Assembly: GCF_012489685.1 (NCBI RefSeq)
Contig: NC_080045.1
Span: 53,395,815 to 53,459,814, forward strand
Length of the DNA stretch: 64,000 bases
Reading direction: 5' to 3'
Origin: Lotus japonicus
Taxonomy: Eukaryota > Streptophyta > Magnoliopsida > Fabales > Fabaceae
Shown here: piece by piece, positions 22,301-34,648 of the stretch
Numbering within the stretch: the stretch's first letter is position 1
How the letters are laid out: every line of letters starts with the position of its first letter
Notes under the pieces: generated by a model
Told to the model about the DNA's origin: nothing
What the model saw: only the letters and a program-made list of their open reading frames with translations
Database searches by the model: none
Translations under genes and position numbers: made by a program

Positions 22301-25300
22301 ACTACTTATGCCTCACCATCACATGGTCTTACCACATTACATGGGAAGAAGCAAAGAAATAGACATTGATGGAAAGGAAGATGAAGATAACAGGAAAGAA
22401 ATTGAAAGGCAGGATTCATTTTCTTCAGAGTCTCCAACACAAGATATACCCCTCCTTTTACCTCAAGAAGCGGACGGATTAGTTACTTCAAGTGGAGACC
22501 AAACAAATTTCAGTGAACATTCTCCATTATCATCCCAAAATGTGGAGCATGAATCTTTAGTTCCAGATAACCAGAAGAAAGGGTTTCAAGATGAAGTTGT
22601 TACTTTAAACTTGGGGGCACAATCTCTAGTTGATACTCTAGATGATTGGTGGGATACACCTGAAGGTACCAATGATGCTTCTACTTTGGAATATGGAGAA
22701 GTTGGTCCCCGTACTACTTGTCACTGTCAGGTTAGACATGCCTTCTGGGTCTTGTATGTTTAATGTGAAAATTTTCAAATTTGTTTTTGAATGAATTAGT
22801 TTCTCTTGCTTAACACAGTCTACTAGGACTCTGGTAAAATATGAATCTTGTATGGGTAGAAAATATCAACATTAAAGATGATAAGTATCACATGATGCAT
22901 ACTAAGTTTACATTGTATTCTAAAACCCAGGTTAGTAATGTAAAGAGCTTCATTCAATGTGTCTATGAAACTTAGGGAGAAAAGGTTATAATGGTGTGCA
23001 AAGTAATTTTTTTGTGTGTGTGGATGATATGCCATCATAAGCAAATTGAGAAAAAAACAATTAACTTATATCAAAACTTTCAAGTCTACAGATTTTATCA
23101 GAAACAAATGCTTTAAAAAGGATGTAGGACAATTTTGGAAAGAATCACTTTACTTTTATTTTTATATTTTTGCAATATGGTTATATTTACATGTACCCAA
23201 AAAATAGTTATAATTACAGCGTGCCTTATCCTCAATAACCCTGATAAATTACCTAAATCTGTTAGCCATGTTCATGCACAGAATCTAACACATCATCTTG
23301 TCTCTTACTTTTGGAGCAGTCCAAATTTATCTCAATATAATTTTACATAACTATTCATCTGCGTCTTGGATGGATGTGAAATCCACAGGTGATCAGAAGT
23401 GTCAGCCAGTGGTCTGCTGGAACAAGTCAGACTGAAGAAAGTATTCACACCGCATATTGTTCTCTCATTGATAAAGCAAAACATTTTATCTACATTGAGG
23501 TAAATTAGTTACAGGGAACTGGGCTTCCCTTGATCGTGCCTCAATCTTGATAACTTGTAACAAGATGAAACATATATTTTTATAGTGATCTCAAGAGATA
23601 AATGTCCAACTTGATTTCTGACTCTGCATTATCTGATGCTTGACGAAACATTGTAAATATTATTATTAGAAGTAGGTAGGCCAAACTCAACCCAAAAGCT
23701 AGCTCAAGGGTTGAGGTTTGCACAACCCTTATAAAGGCTATCTATGCTCTATCTCTAGCCAATGTGAGACTTCTAACACACCCCCTCACGTCCAGGACTG
23801 AACAACCTGGAACGTGGGAACAACAACAACAACGGGTGCCCCAAATATGGGAAGTCTCCACAACAAACAACAAATGGATCTAGGATAGGCTCTGATACCA
23901 TATTAGAAGTAGGTAGGCCTAACTCAACCCAAAAGCTAGCTCAAGGGTTGAGGTTTGCACAACCCTTATAAAGGCTATCTATGCTCTATCTCTAGCCAAT
24001 GTGGGACTTCTAACAATTATTTTTCTTTTCTTGCACTTAACAAATAGGAATTCTTATATGATCGCATCGCACTGCTATTTTGGAAATCCTTTTTCCTGTG
24101 AGTATCGGATAATAGCCTTTAGTGTTATTATGTAATGAACACATATACATGAAAGTTAGTCAGATATCAAATTTTCAATCTCTGTATTGGTTTTTTAATG
24201 CTAGATAGACAAGTTCATGCTGTAAAATCATCATCTCCAAGCCTTGCACTTGGGGATTGTTTTATGATCATTGTTTTTTTTTCGGGGGTGGGTGGGGATA
24301 CGTGTGGAGAAGAAAAAAAATTGCATATATGAAAGGACGGCATGAAACATTTTAACTTCAATACCAGTTACATGTGACACCGAAAGGTTAGTTTGAAGTT
24401 CTGACAAGAAAATGTTAGTACAAGGATGAAGATGTTCCAAAGTGAATCACTTTAGAGGCTAGAAGAACAGTATTAAATTTAATAACCATTGATTAAAAAT
24501 AGGGTTTTACAAAATACAAGAACGCGATAAAAGACCATAGTTCTTAATTTTTTTAGTGGGTGACCATGATTCCCACTGGTACTTTACCTCTTTGTGCAGT
24601 GTGCACTTTGAGGATGTTAGTATTGTGATTTGCTTAAATGACACATGTATGTAAAGAATTATAGTAAAGTTTTGGTAGATTTCATATTTGATTAAATAAT
24701 AAACTCATTTCTTCTTTGTCTGTTTCATTTTGTTTTCCATTCAGAATCAATTTTTCATATCAGGTCTAGCAAAGGATGACACAATACAAAATCGTATTTT
24801 GGAAGCACTATATAGGCGTATTTTGCAAGCCCACAAAGAGGAAAAAGAATTTAGAGTTATAGTTGTGATGCCCCTCTTGCCTGGATTCCAGGTAAATGTT
24901 ACTCACCTTCTTTTTATAATGTCAGTCCTATTTTCCATATACATAAATCTTTTACGGTTATGAATGATAACAGGGCGGTCTAGATGATGGTGGTGCCGCA
25001 ACTGTGAGGGCCTTAACACATTGGCAATATAGAACAATTTCTAGAGGAAAGCACTCCATATTGCACAATCTTGAAGCTATACTTGGTCCTAAAGCACATG
25101 ATTATATTTCTTTCTATGGACTAAGAACCCATGGTCGACTTTATGCGGATGGTCCTATGGCTACAAGTCAGGTATTTTATCATATTTTATAATGCTATTA
25201 AGAGATCCTGAAATAGTTATACAAATAAGAGTTTGGATCTCCTAGATCTAATGTGCACTGTTTAGTTTTTATAGTGACTTTAACAGCACAGAGGTTTTCC

Positions 25301-28300
25301 TTGGTTTGATGTATATTCCCATACTTTTATAGGTATATGTGCACAGCAAATTGATGATAATTGATGATCGTGTAGCTTTTATTGGATCATCTAATATAAA
25401 TGACCGGAGTTTGCTTGGATTAAGAGACTCTGAGGTACACTTGATATCTGCTCTGTGTAACTATTATCTGCTATTTCTAAGAGCTTTTGGAATTATGATA
25501 TAATTTTAATCTGATTGTTGCAGTGTATCTAGTAATTTTTTTATCTGGGATTTTTGTTGTTTTAGAAATTCATCACATATTTTTAAATTTACGGTATCCT
25601 ATTATCATACAAAAATTGATCTAGTCAGGGTATTCAGCTTATTTGTCCCCTTAAGTTTGTGGTAGTAGTGGCTTGCGTGCCTATAGAAGTACATTATTAC
25701 GGAATTGAATTTCAGTTATGATCAGGGATTGAATAACACCATTGTTTATGTTTTCCCTAATATTATCATCCATTTACTGCATGTTGATGACAATGTTCTT
25801 TTTTTGTCTGGAGGATTAGCCATTTACTTTTTGGGTAAGAACTTCAATTTTTTTCTTGCTATCAACCAGATCGGAGTGCTTATAGAAGACAAAGAATATG
25901 TTGGATCATTGATGAACGGAAAGCCTTGGAAGGCTGGAAAATTTTCCCATAGCCTCCGCTGCTCGCTATGGTCTGAGCATCTTGGTCTTTCTTCTGGAGA
26001 TGTGAGTCAAAATGATCAAATTTGGGTTTTTGTATGCTACGTCATTGCAGCAAGTTGATTTTTTTTATTAATGGGAAGAATGAACAACTAAAAATAAGAC
26101 ACCTTGCTTTTCATGATTGGTTTGATGAGCAAGTGCAACTGCGCTCTGTGCATGAACTACAATCCAACCTCTCATACAGTTCCATTATTGAGTCAGCTAT
26201 TTGCAGTTGACCAATTAGAACCAGGAATTGGAAAATTGCTCCACTTTATTTGTCTTTGTAAAGCTTATGTTTTCCTAATTACTTCTCTAGTTAGCTCAAC
26301 CATGAGTAATTATGCTGAAACTATAACTATATTTTCCTGCTTGTCTGTAATCACCATGGATATGTTCATCTGTTTTAGCTCCTCACAATATTCTCTTTCT
26401 CTTACAGATCAGTAAAATCAGTGATCCAGTGGCAGATTCAACCTACAAGGACTTGTGGTCAGCAACTGCAAAGGTTAGATTTCGCCATGTCTAGAACATT
26501 GTGTCTTGCGGATTTGTGCATTTCATCTTTGGTGATTCATGGTACTACTTGAATTTGATGAAAAATATTTATGTGTATTTTTTTCATAATACTTGACTAG
26601 ACTACAATATATATAGACTAACAAAGAGATTAAAACAAACTAAATCTATCTAAACCTATCTCTATTTAAATAGATATCATCTCTATTTAAATAGATACTA
26701 ATCTAAAATAGATAAACAAATCTTAACTATATCTCCATGAGATAAGACTCATAATAAACTAAATCTTAACAGATATTCAACACTCCCCCTCAAGCTAAAA
26801 CTTACTTAGCTTTAAGCTTGTAACAAAATCTAACCCAAGAAGAAAATTATCTTAATAGATATCCCTTAATAATGACAGTCTTGGCGAATCTCTGAATTGA
26901 ATAACCTTTCAAACTTCTAGTAAATCCATGGCGGCAAAAGACAACTTCTTATACTTGAAATTGAATAACCTTTCGAACTTCTAGTAAATCCATGGCGGCA
27001 AAAGACAACTTCTTATACTTGAAATTGAATAACCTTTCGAACTTCTGCTAAATCCATGGGCAGGCAAAAGACAACTTCTCATACTTGATCTGGCTGAAAT
27101 TGATGCAAGACAAAAACCAATTCTTCTGGAGTGTCGTAGGGTAGCTGAGCCAGCAAACAAGGGCGAAAAACCAGCAACAATACGCCCGAAACAAAACAAG
27201 GCTGAAGCAACAACTCACCAACAACAACCACACAGAAATAAAACATACTTGAGGTCGATCGATTGATGGCTTCTAAGACAAACAATGGTGTCAACTTTGA
27301 CACAGACAACTCTCAAACATTAGAGAGTGGGCCAGCGCAACTCGCAGCTGAAGCCCTAAAACCAAAACCAATAACTCTCAACTAGAGAGTGGGTCAGCGC
27401 AACTCGCAGCTGAAGCCCTAAAACCAGAAAACCAAACAATCGAGACAAAACAAACGAAGGTGACACTGCCACCTTCAAAACCAAATTGCATAAAGTCAGC
27501 CAAGATCAATATAATAAGAGCATCTCGAGCAATGAGACGCAAACAACAACTCAAGTCTCAAAAACCAATGTGGAACCTGAGCGTCAAAACAGAGTTAAAA
27601 CTCTAAACCAAACCAAACTTGGCCAACAATGAGAGATGGCACAACACACGTTAAAACAGAGGATCCTTAAAACCAAACCTGGCTGATACACAAAGAGGAC
27701 CAGCGAAAACAAAGCAGCGAAGATAGCGGCACCAGTGAGAACAAAGCAGCGGAGAGAGCGGCGCAACCTGGCTGATACACAAAGAGGACCAGCGAAAACA
27801 AAGCAGCGGAGATAGCGGCGCGTGGACTTCACACGCAGAGAGATGGGAGGCGCGTGGCTTGGAATCCGGCGGCGGTGGCTGACTGTAGTCTCTAAGATAT
27901 TTAACAATATCTAACACTTCCCCTCAAGCTAGATCATATATATCATATGCATAGCTTGTAACAAATAGTATTAACTCGAGAAGCCGCTGCTGCCGGAGAG
28001 AGAAATTCACACAACACTTCCCCTCAAGCTAGAGCATATATATCATATGCATAGCTTGTAACAAATATAATTAACTCGAGAAATCGCTGCTGCCAGAGAG
28101 AGAAATTCACACACAAACGGAGCACACAATGCAATGAGGTAATCAGAAATTGTAGAGACTTGAAATCGCCCTTCACCGCTTACTCTGTGTGAATACTTCA
28201 CATGAATTATGAAAAACTGATTTTGAGAAATCACCACAGATGTAAGGATCTTTTTGTGGTTTCCACACCGAAAATTCAGCATCTGAAATCACACATTCCA

Positions 28301-30213
28301 ACCCAACAAACAAGGACAACAACCAGAGGCTCAAATAAGAGCAGAAAAATACCACCAAGCAAGACGAACAAACGTACAAGAGCAAGAGGCTCCAAGAACA
28401 TAAATCCATATAATCTCTGATTGCAGTAATCAGAGTGCAGAAACAGAAATCTGAGACGCAGCTTCTTTCAATTCCAAAGCCACACATGCTTTAAATATAT
28501 CTTCAATGGCTTTACTCATGTAGGGCCGGAGGAAATTTGATTCTTCTAGATCTTGAAAAAACGTTAGTAACCTTAACTCCATACATGGTGCTGCATATCA
28601 TTGCGGCAACTTCATCAAGGGAATAACTAGAATATTTTCCTTCTCCAACTTTTTCTTCAATTTTATTTGAAGAAGTAACAAAAGAGATAACCTGAAATCA
28701 CACAATAAAGAGCAAGGGGCTCCAAAAACATCTAACAATACTCTGAATCTAGGCAAAATCGAAAACGGCGGTGAAACAGACCAAATCACCGTGACTGTGG
28801 CTGACAAGAACGCAAGAACCAAGAGAACATGGCGAACCTTTCTGTGGAAGCAGCGTCACGAACGACGGCTGGGAAGGCAGCACGTGGAAGGACGTTGATT
28901 TGATAGTGGTTGAACATTACTAGGGTTCCAAGACAAAGGGGACCATAATTAGAAAGAAACGAGGCCGTAAGAAAACGGCTAGAACTAACAAGCGGAAGCA
29001 AAGTACGAAAAATAAATCCAAGAGATTTGGAAAGTCACCATGAGGGGGCTCACGGGGGAGGAGCCCCTCACAGCGGTAGGATCGAATTTGCTCTGATACC
29101 AACTTGAATTTGATGAAAAATATTTATGTGTATTTTTTTCATAATACTTGACTAGACTACAATATATATAGACTAACAAAGAGATTAAAACAAACTAAAT
29201 CTATCTAAACCTATCTCTATTTAAATAGATATCATCTCTATTTAAATAGATACTAATCTAAAATAGATAAACAAATCTTAACTATATCTCCATGAGATAA
29301 GACTCATAATAAACTAAATCTTAACAGATATTCAACAGTACTTATAGAGCATTGTTTAACAAAGTCATAGCTGTTCAGCACGTTCACTATCAGAAGTCAT
29401 ATCTTCCCTTCCCTATTGTTTTAATAACTTAGCTCAACAATTTTCTTGACAACTGCGGTGAGCATTTGTTAAAAGTGGTTTTGAATGAACTTTTTTTTTG
29501 TAAATTTTGTTTGGTTAAACGTGGTTTGAGGTTAAAGTGATTCATCTTGGGATTTTATCCACTTAACAAAAAATAGAGTTTGTTCTACCAAACCCACTTT
29601 TCAACCACAAACCATATACAGAAATTTGGACGAATGACTTTCCAAACATATTAAAAAATTACTAAACTTTGAAGAATGGAAACGTGAACTGGATGGTGCA
29701 AGTGCACTCTACCTGACATGCAAGTAACATAGTAGGACTTTTTTTGTGAATACACGCTGTTTTTCTTTGTACATCTATGGTGTATGAACGGCTGTAAGTG
29801 TGACAGGAAAATACTAGGATATACCATGAGGTCTTCGCTTGCATTCCCAATGACTTGATACACTCGAGGTGTGGATTTTTCCCAGTTTTCTTTTGTCTTC
29901 TCTTAACTCCTACTTCCAATCTTTCTTTTGTTATAATGCACTATACTTTATAATAATACGCAGAGCTGCACTTCGGCAAAGCATGGTTTACTGGAAGGAA
30001 AAACTTGGTCATACCACCATAGACTTGGGAATAGCCCCTGATAAGTTAGTCTGTCGTGAAAATGGAGAAACCAAAGCAATAGACCCGGTAGATAGATTGA
30101 AGCATGTAAAAGGACACCTTGTTTCTTTCCCTTTGGAGTTCATGCGTGATGAAGATCTCAGACCAGCTGTTATCGAGAGTGAGTTTTATGTATCTCCTCA
30201 AGTATATCATTAG
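16356..30213 (+). CDS. PLDZ2: Phospholipase D zeta (PX-PH-PLD), 20 exons, 1072 aa
   Basis: Exons: 16356-16535, 17150-17251, 17379-17494, 18116-18257, 18671-18838, 19874-20047, 20601-20843, 20936-21052, 21161-21300, 21405-21554, 21843-21999, 22269-22730, 23389-23499, 24745-24891, 24974-25171, 25333-25434, 25870-26001, 26408-26473, 29807-29868, 29964-30213. All phases close and give 1072 residues, the usual size. Order: PX domain (about 38-180), PH domain (about 205-350, ending in [17 protein letters not shown]), HKD motif 1 (H464-E-K466-X4-D471), a variable acidic linker (about 585-700), HKD motif 2 (H873-S-K875-X4-D880), and C-terminal SPQVYH. The lack of a C2 domain separates it from PLD alpha, beta and gamma. 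The family hydrolyses phosphatidylcholine to phosphatidic acid, independently of calcium, in membrane trafficking, auxin response and phosphate starvation. Wording is closer to zeta2 (PLDP2) than zeta1. No lesion seen; introns 13 and 18 carry transposons. Confidence 0.95.
23664..24015 (-). mobile_element. TRIM retrotransposon in PLD intron 13 (352 bp)
   Basis: Two 115-bp LTRs (23664-23778, 23901-24015) differ at about two bases. The target duplication ATTAT is at 23659-23663 and 24016-24020. On the minus strand the PBS TGGTATCAGAGCC follows the 5' LTR (about 23888-23900), and a PPT (GTGAGGGGGTG) precedes the 3' LTR. The element-sense LTR starts TGTTAGAAGTC and ends TAATA, so its 3' dinucleotide is TA instead of CA. 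No coding capacity. It lies in antisense orientation in the intron. Confidence 0.92.
26896..27060. repeat. Tandem repeat, about 66-bp unit, inside the intron-18 element
   Basis: Two full units and part of a third share AATAACCTTTCGAACTTC, AAATCCATGGCGGCAAAAG and ACAACTTCTTATACTTGAAA. The units differ at only a few positions. Confidence 0.8.
27305..27430. repeat. Tandem duplication (about 62 bp) inside the intron-18 element
   Basis: The words TAGAGAGTGGG, CAGCGCAACTCGCAGCTGA and AGCCCTAAAACCA occur twice in order. Confidence 0.75.
27670..27825. repeat. Tandem duplication inside the intron-18 element
   Basis: CCTGGCTGATACACAAAGAG, GACCAGCGAAAACAAAGCAG and CGGAGATAGCGGC blocks occur twice, with a third partial AACAAAGCAGCGGAGAGAGC between them. 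Confidence 0.75.
27900..28115. repeat. Tandem duplication (about 110 bp) with PPT-like sequence
   Basis: Two units begin AACACTTCCCCTCAAGCTAG and continue through ATCATATGCATAGCTTGTAA and CGCTGCTGCC to GAGAGAAATTCACACA. On the minus strand the unit end reads as a PPT-like GAGGGGAAGTGTT, resembling the edge of another LTR element, so the interior may be a mosaic. Confidence 0.75.
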
Positions 30214-32075
30214 TTAACAAAACTGATAGACAATCTAAAGGAAGTGCGAAAGATAGGGTGGGAGAGAAAGGACTTGTGACGATTAAACACATGGGAAAAA
30301 AATCTGAAACAAGAGGATACTCTGTATAGTTATTAGTTTATTATGACTATTAAAAGTTTTAGAAAGGGGAGTAATTATCCAGAATCCAAGCTGTGTGAAA
30401 AACTTGAAGTGCAGTAACTGTGGGAAGTGTGAAAATTGGTGTAAATAACAGTTCCGAAATAGTGTGTTTGGATATCATAGTGAACAGACTTTCATCTCAA
30501 TCCATAGAAGAATTTTGTTCACTTTTTTAATCTCGATGTAAGTACTAATGTCCGTTAGTGTCAACGGATATCGACAATACCTGGCCGTAATTGATGGCCA
30601 TTTTGCCATACAAACTTTCACATTGTACAGGACTGCTTCGTTTGTTGTAATGTAATTTGTACATATATTTCTTCTTCGATTGACATTGGAATCGTTCATG
30701 TATAATTATTTGGAAGTTTTAATAATTTCCGCTAGTTAAGGTTGATAATTTGATTTCATTTCCTATGTGTTTATCCAGACACTTGTGTGATTTTAGTTGT
30801 GTCCAACAAGTTTATTTAAAATGTTCTTAACATAGACATTGCTTTGTTTCTTAATCATGTGCTCTGATTCTGCGGGGATTTTCTCTACAAGATTTCCTAG
30901 GTTTGTGTTATCCATGAGATCTAGGTAGGGGTATGCTTACATGTCCATTTACATAAGGATGAGATACAAAACTCTGGGAGGAGTGATTTGGAGGGGTGGT
31001 ATAGATACCCATGAGCAAAAGCTGCCTGAGCATTGTGAAAGAGATGATGAGTGGAAATGTAAAAGAGCAAAAAAGTAGGGATAGTTAAATCAGGTCTAGA
31101 CATCTTAACGTCGATGGTGGCGATGTCATCTGGGAGCCGGAGGTTGGCATAGACTGTTGTGGCAGTGTGTTGTTCGCTGAGGAAGCTAACTGATGATGAA
31201 GGGAGAGGACAACAAGGGTAAAGGGTCTCAAGGGAAGGGAAAAAATATAATCCTATACGGTTGTTTTCTATCCTGAAAAAAAAATTAACTAAGCAGATAC
31301 AATAGGATAAGACAAAAGGATAAGTTATCCTATCATTTTGAGCTAACAAACACTGGGATTAAATGTGTACCAAAGTTATAGTTCCATGTTTCTCTAATCT
31401 CTCTCATGTGGAGAAAACAAAACAGAGTTTAGTACAACAAAAGAAAAAAGCACGTGCCTTTCATATACAAATTGGTTTGGTTATGGAAGTTGCTATTTAT
31501 ATGCTCTAACCAGCCATATTAATATTCTCATGTTACCGACACTATGAAGAGAAGATGATGTGAGAATTATTGGCTTTAATGCATGGAAAACGAGAGCAAG
31601 GGGGAGGACAAATTGTAGTAGCTATGGCATGATGAGTCATGAGATCCAAATGTAGAACAGGACAAATTGGAAACTGTTTGAAATGGAAAAGAAACCATCC
31701 ATCAAACCGAAAAGTTAAAGTTGTATCCATCTTTGGATTCTTACTATTACATAGTTGCATAAAGATGCTCAACAGAAATATATAGCCAACCAACCATTCC
31801 ATGCCACACCTAACCATTGAGAAAAGGATGCTGCAGTGCCACCGCATGCATTTCCAATCCATTGAATCTAGCTATCACCGCCTGCTCGTCTCGATGAATC
31901 ATGATTGATGAAGGAGAACCACTTTTTGTGCGGGACGGTAGCAGCCTACCTAACTAGGAATATAGTTGAGAAACTTGGTCATGGTCCAGTCCTTTTATGG
32001 ACCCAAAGGTCACGGTCGGTCTCTAGGGTGTGATGCACATACTTTTGCAATTAGAGAAATAGTAATATAGTTGAG
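30214..32075. other. PLD 3' flank and intergenic DNA, no gene recognised
   Basis: AT-rich. A minus-strand open frame of 142 codons (30921-31349) has no recognisable domain and looks fortuitous. Confidence 0.5.
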
Positions 32076-32081
32076 AAAAAA

Positions 32082-32239
32082 ATCTTGATTCACACTTTTT
32101 AAAACACATCCACCTAGTGAAAAAGAAGAAAAGAGTGAAGAACGAAAGATAAGTGATGTAATAGAAAAAGAACAGATATATTTAGAAAGATAAAAAAATG
32201 GAAATGAGATGGAAAAGAAAGTGAGGTGTAAATAAATCA
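32082..32239. repeat. MITE-like repeat, same family (copy 2)
   Basis: Purine-rich; ends CTTGATTCACAC and GTGAGGTGTAAATAAATCA; internal AAGTGATGTAATAGAAAAAG. It resembles 47617-47783. Confidence 0.5.
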
Positions 32240-32244
32240 AAACT

Positions 32245-33695
32245 CTATGTTCTATTAGCGTCGACCGGCGGTAATGAGTTCTATTAGTATCGATCGACGT
32301 TAATGAGGCAAAAGTCGACACAAAACTTAATTAAGCATCAACTTAGCGTCGGTATCATGACTAGCACTAACCTTTGCATCTACTTAGAATGTGTGGTGGC
32401 TTACGTTAACATGCACAACACAAACTTAGTAGTGTTTGTCAAACTTAGTAGTGTTTGTATTGATGTCAATGCTAATTTAACGATAATGTGACACTAATCA
32501 TTATAGCCATGAAGGTTAGTGTTGTCCAAAGTAACTTTAGCGTTAGTCATGCTGATGCGATCAACAACTAATTTAACAATTAGATGACGAGTCTTTGGTC
32601 ATTGTTTGAAGGTCTTTACGTTGGTGGGTATGACCATGGAGTATGTATAGTACCTCCTACACGCGTTGTTATACAATTTATGATGGATCAAAACATTTCG
32701 ATATGATTTCTCCTTGTAACAATGATCCTTAGAATTGACCTTGGACCTAAATGAATTTAGAGATCATACAAAGAGTCACATCTCTATTCAAGAGTCATGT
32801 CCCTTCATTCAAGTATCAAATAATTTATCTCTTCAAATGAGACACACCGAGAGCTGCTGCCACCTGTGTTTGAAGACCGAGAAGAAACATTGTGATGGTG
32901 GAGTTTGTTGCCACAAAGAGGACAAGAGAAGGTGCTTGGGGTTTGAGAGTTTCAGCTTCGACCAAATTATACTCTGTCACAATTCCAATACAAAACCGAT
33001 GCTAATTCATCATTGACTAGCTTGCCTTTAATTCTCCACCGGTCTCACGCGCTAGATGTTGCCGCTCAGATTTCTCACTTTTTGTTCAACGCTGTTTTGG
33101 TGTTTATTTGCGTTGATGCGTTTACATAAATACAAAACCAAACAAGTGAAAGGCACACGTGATGAACCACGTTAATGAGAATGTAACGCACATTTTACGC
33201 CTCCAATGCCAAAACAAACAGAGCCAACGTCGGCTTTTTTGTACATTAATCTTAAGTTTTTAACAAACATATATGCATGAACCAACCATATTAGTCATAC
33301 AGAATCAATTATAAGAATCGCAAACTTACAAATCAATCGTCTCATAAGAACTATATATATCCCTATCACACACACCGACATTCATATCAACGTTTGACCG
33401 CGAGGAGGATAGAAAGATGTCGATAATGAAATTAAATGTGTGCTGCCATAAGGTTGCCATGACTAGCTGTGATATCCCAGGTAGTGGGGTCCGATAGAAA
33501 ACATGTCAAGACTCAAGTCTTAGTCATACATGGTACTATATCATGCTTGGCTATACCCACTCTTTTAGATTTTGGTAAGTCAAGGAATGGGCAATAATGG
33601 TCATTGAAATATATTTATGTAGGAGTTAGATCTTTATTTAAATCCTAACAAGTAACAACCCCCAACCGGTGTGTGGCCTGATTGTTAGCAACCAC
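32245..33695. other. Intergenic, no gene recognised
   Basis: Contains short degenerate TTAGCGTCG or GACGTTAATGAG words (32255-32360, 32515-32560) suggesting an old low-copy repeat. No gene supported. Confidence 0.4.
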
Positions 33696-33698
33696 TTT

Positions 33699-33808
33699 AA
33701 AATAAAAAATAAAAAATAAAAAATAAAAAATAAAAAATAAAAAATAAAAAATAAAAAATAAAAAATAAAAAATAAAAAATAAAAAATAAAAAATAAAAAA
33801 TAAAAAAT

Positions 33809-33841
<33 letters not shown>

Positions 33842-33846
33842 ATAAA
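33699..33846. repeat. Heptamer microsatellite (AAAAAAT)n
   Basis: About 20 tandem copies of the 7-mer AAAAAAT, with small length slips near the right end. Confidence 0.95.
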
Positions 33847-34429
33847 AGTTAAGATAAAAATTTCATTTATTCAACTAGAATTCAATCTATCATAGATTAA
33901 GATGCTTGCCTTACAAAAAAGAAATTCAAGATCTTAGAATCAAACACTTTTGCAATGTGGTCATTGGTGTTTTTTTAAGAGTAAAGTATACTCACCCTCC
34001 CCAAGGTTTGTTAGAATTATACTCCACCTCGTTTTTATCTAAAATCTAAACCCCACCCCATTTTATATAGAGGTAAATTTAGTGACGAAAAATATTCTTC
34101 ATTAATAATTAATTATTATTTAAATTTTTAATCAATAATTTCAAAAAATATTTTAATATAATCCAATAAATTTAAAATTGAAAACATCACAGTCCTCCTC
34201 ATTCTCTCAACCGCGTTCTTCCTCCGTAAATTCACAATGCAAATTCTGCAATAGCACACCTGACCGATTTACAAACCATATCTCGAACATAGTGAAACAA
34301 TGCTTGTGTTTTCATATTTGGTAATAATTCAATTTTAATCAAAATAATCTCTTTATACCTCCAATTTTCAAAATTGGATTGTAGACCCAAAACGCAACAC
34401 AAATGGGTGAAGAAAATAGAGAAACAAAA

Positions 34430-34648
34430 TTAAGAAATATGAAGTGGATCGGAGGTTATTAGAACCCAACGATGCGGTGGAGCACCGTTTTTAACAAAAT
34501 CCAACAACATCTGAAACCGACAGAGCGTTCGCTCACAACTTAAAGGGGTGAAGTTCACAAGAAGTAGTTGAACGAGTGGCTTTGGGGATGTGCGATTCAT
34601 GTTCTGGGGTTCAGGTCGCAACAAAACTTCGAGGCATGGTGGTGCCAT
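34430..34648 (-). CDS. Hypothetical 72-aa frame inside MULE-like copy A
   Basis: A frame starting MAPPCLEVLLRPEPQN and ending SDPLHIS. The same reading exists in copy B from ATG 41007 with high similarity, but has a TAG partway. Shared presence could be simple descent of the element; nothing proves expression. No family recognised. It may be a captured host fragment. Confidence 0.25.
   Translation of the reverse strand: MAPPCLEVLLRPEPQNMNRTSPKPLVQLLLVNFTPLSCERTLCRFQMLLDFVKNGAPPHRWVLITSDPLHIS

Larger units (their letters stand above)
26547..29337 (-). mobile_element. Non-coding LTR retrotransposon in PLD intron 18 (2,791 bp)
   Basis: Two 236-bp LTRs (26547-26782 and 29102-29337) read as identical. 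The target duplication GTACT is at 26542-26546 and 29338-29342. On the minus strand the PBS TGGTATCAGAG directly follows the 5' LTR (29091-29101) and a PPT (GAGGGGGAG, about 26783-26791) precedes the 3' LTR. The 2.3-kb interior has no gag or pol homology that I can see, only short frames and tandem blocks. It must be moved in trans. LTR termini are TGTTGAA...TTCAAGT, so the 3' dinucleotide is GT, not CA; a solo LTR at 58437-58681 shows the same termini. Confidence 0.92.

Noticed and set aside
26896..28115. CRISPR-like array
   Set aside because: Repeats are tandem and few, of several unit types, without spacers, in a plant LTR element.
27048..28487. Minus-strand frames in the intron-18 element as gag-pol remnants
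   Set aside because: No protease, RT, integrase or zinc-knuckle motif could be found; frames are short and shaped by tandem repeats.
30921..31349. Minus-strand 142-codon frame as a gene
   Set aside because: No domain, unusual composition, no splice or start context, no neighbour support.
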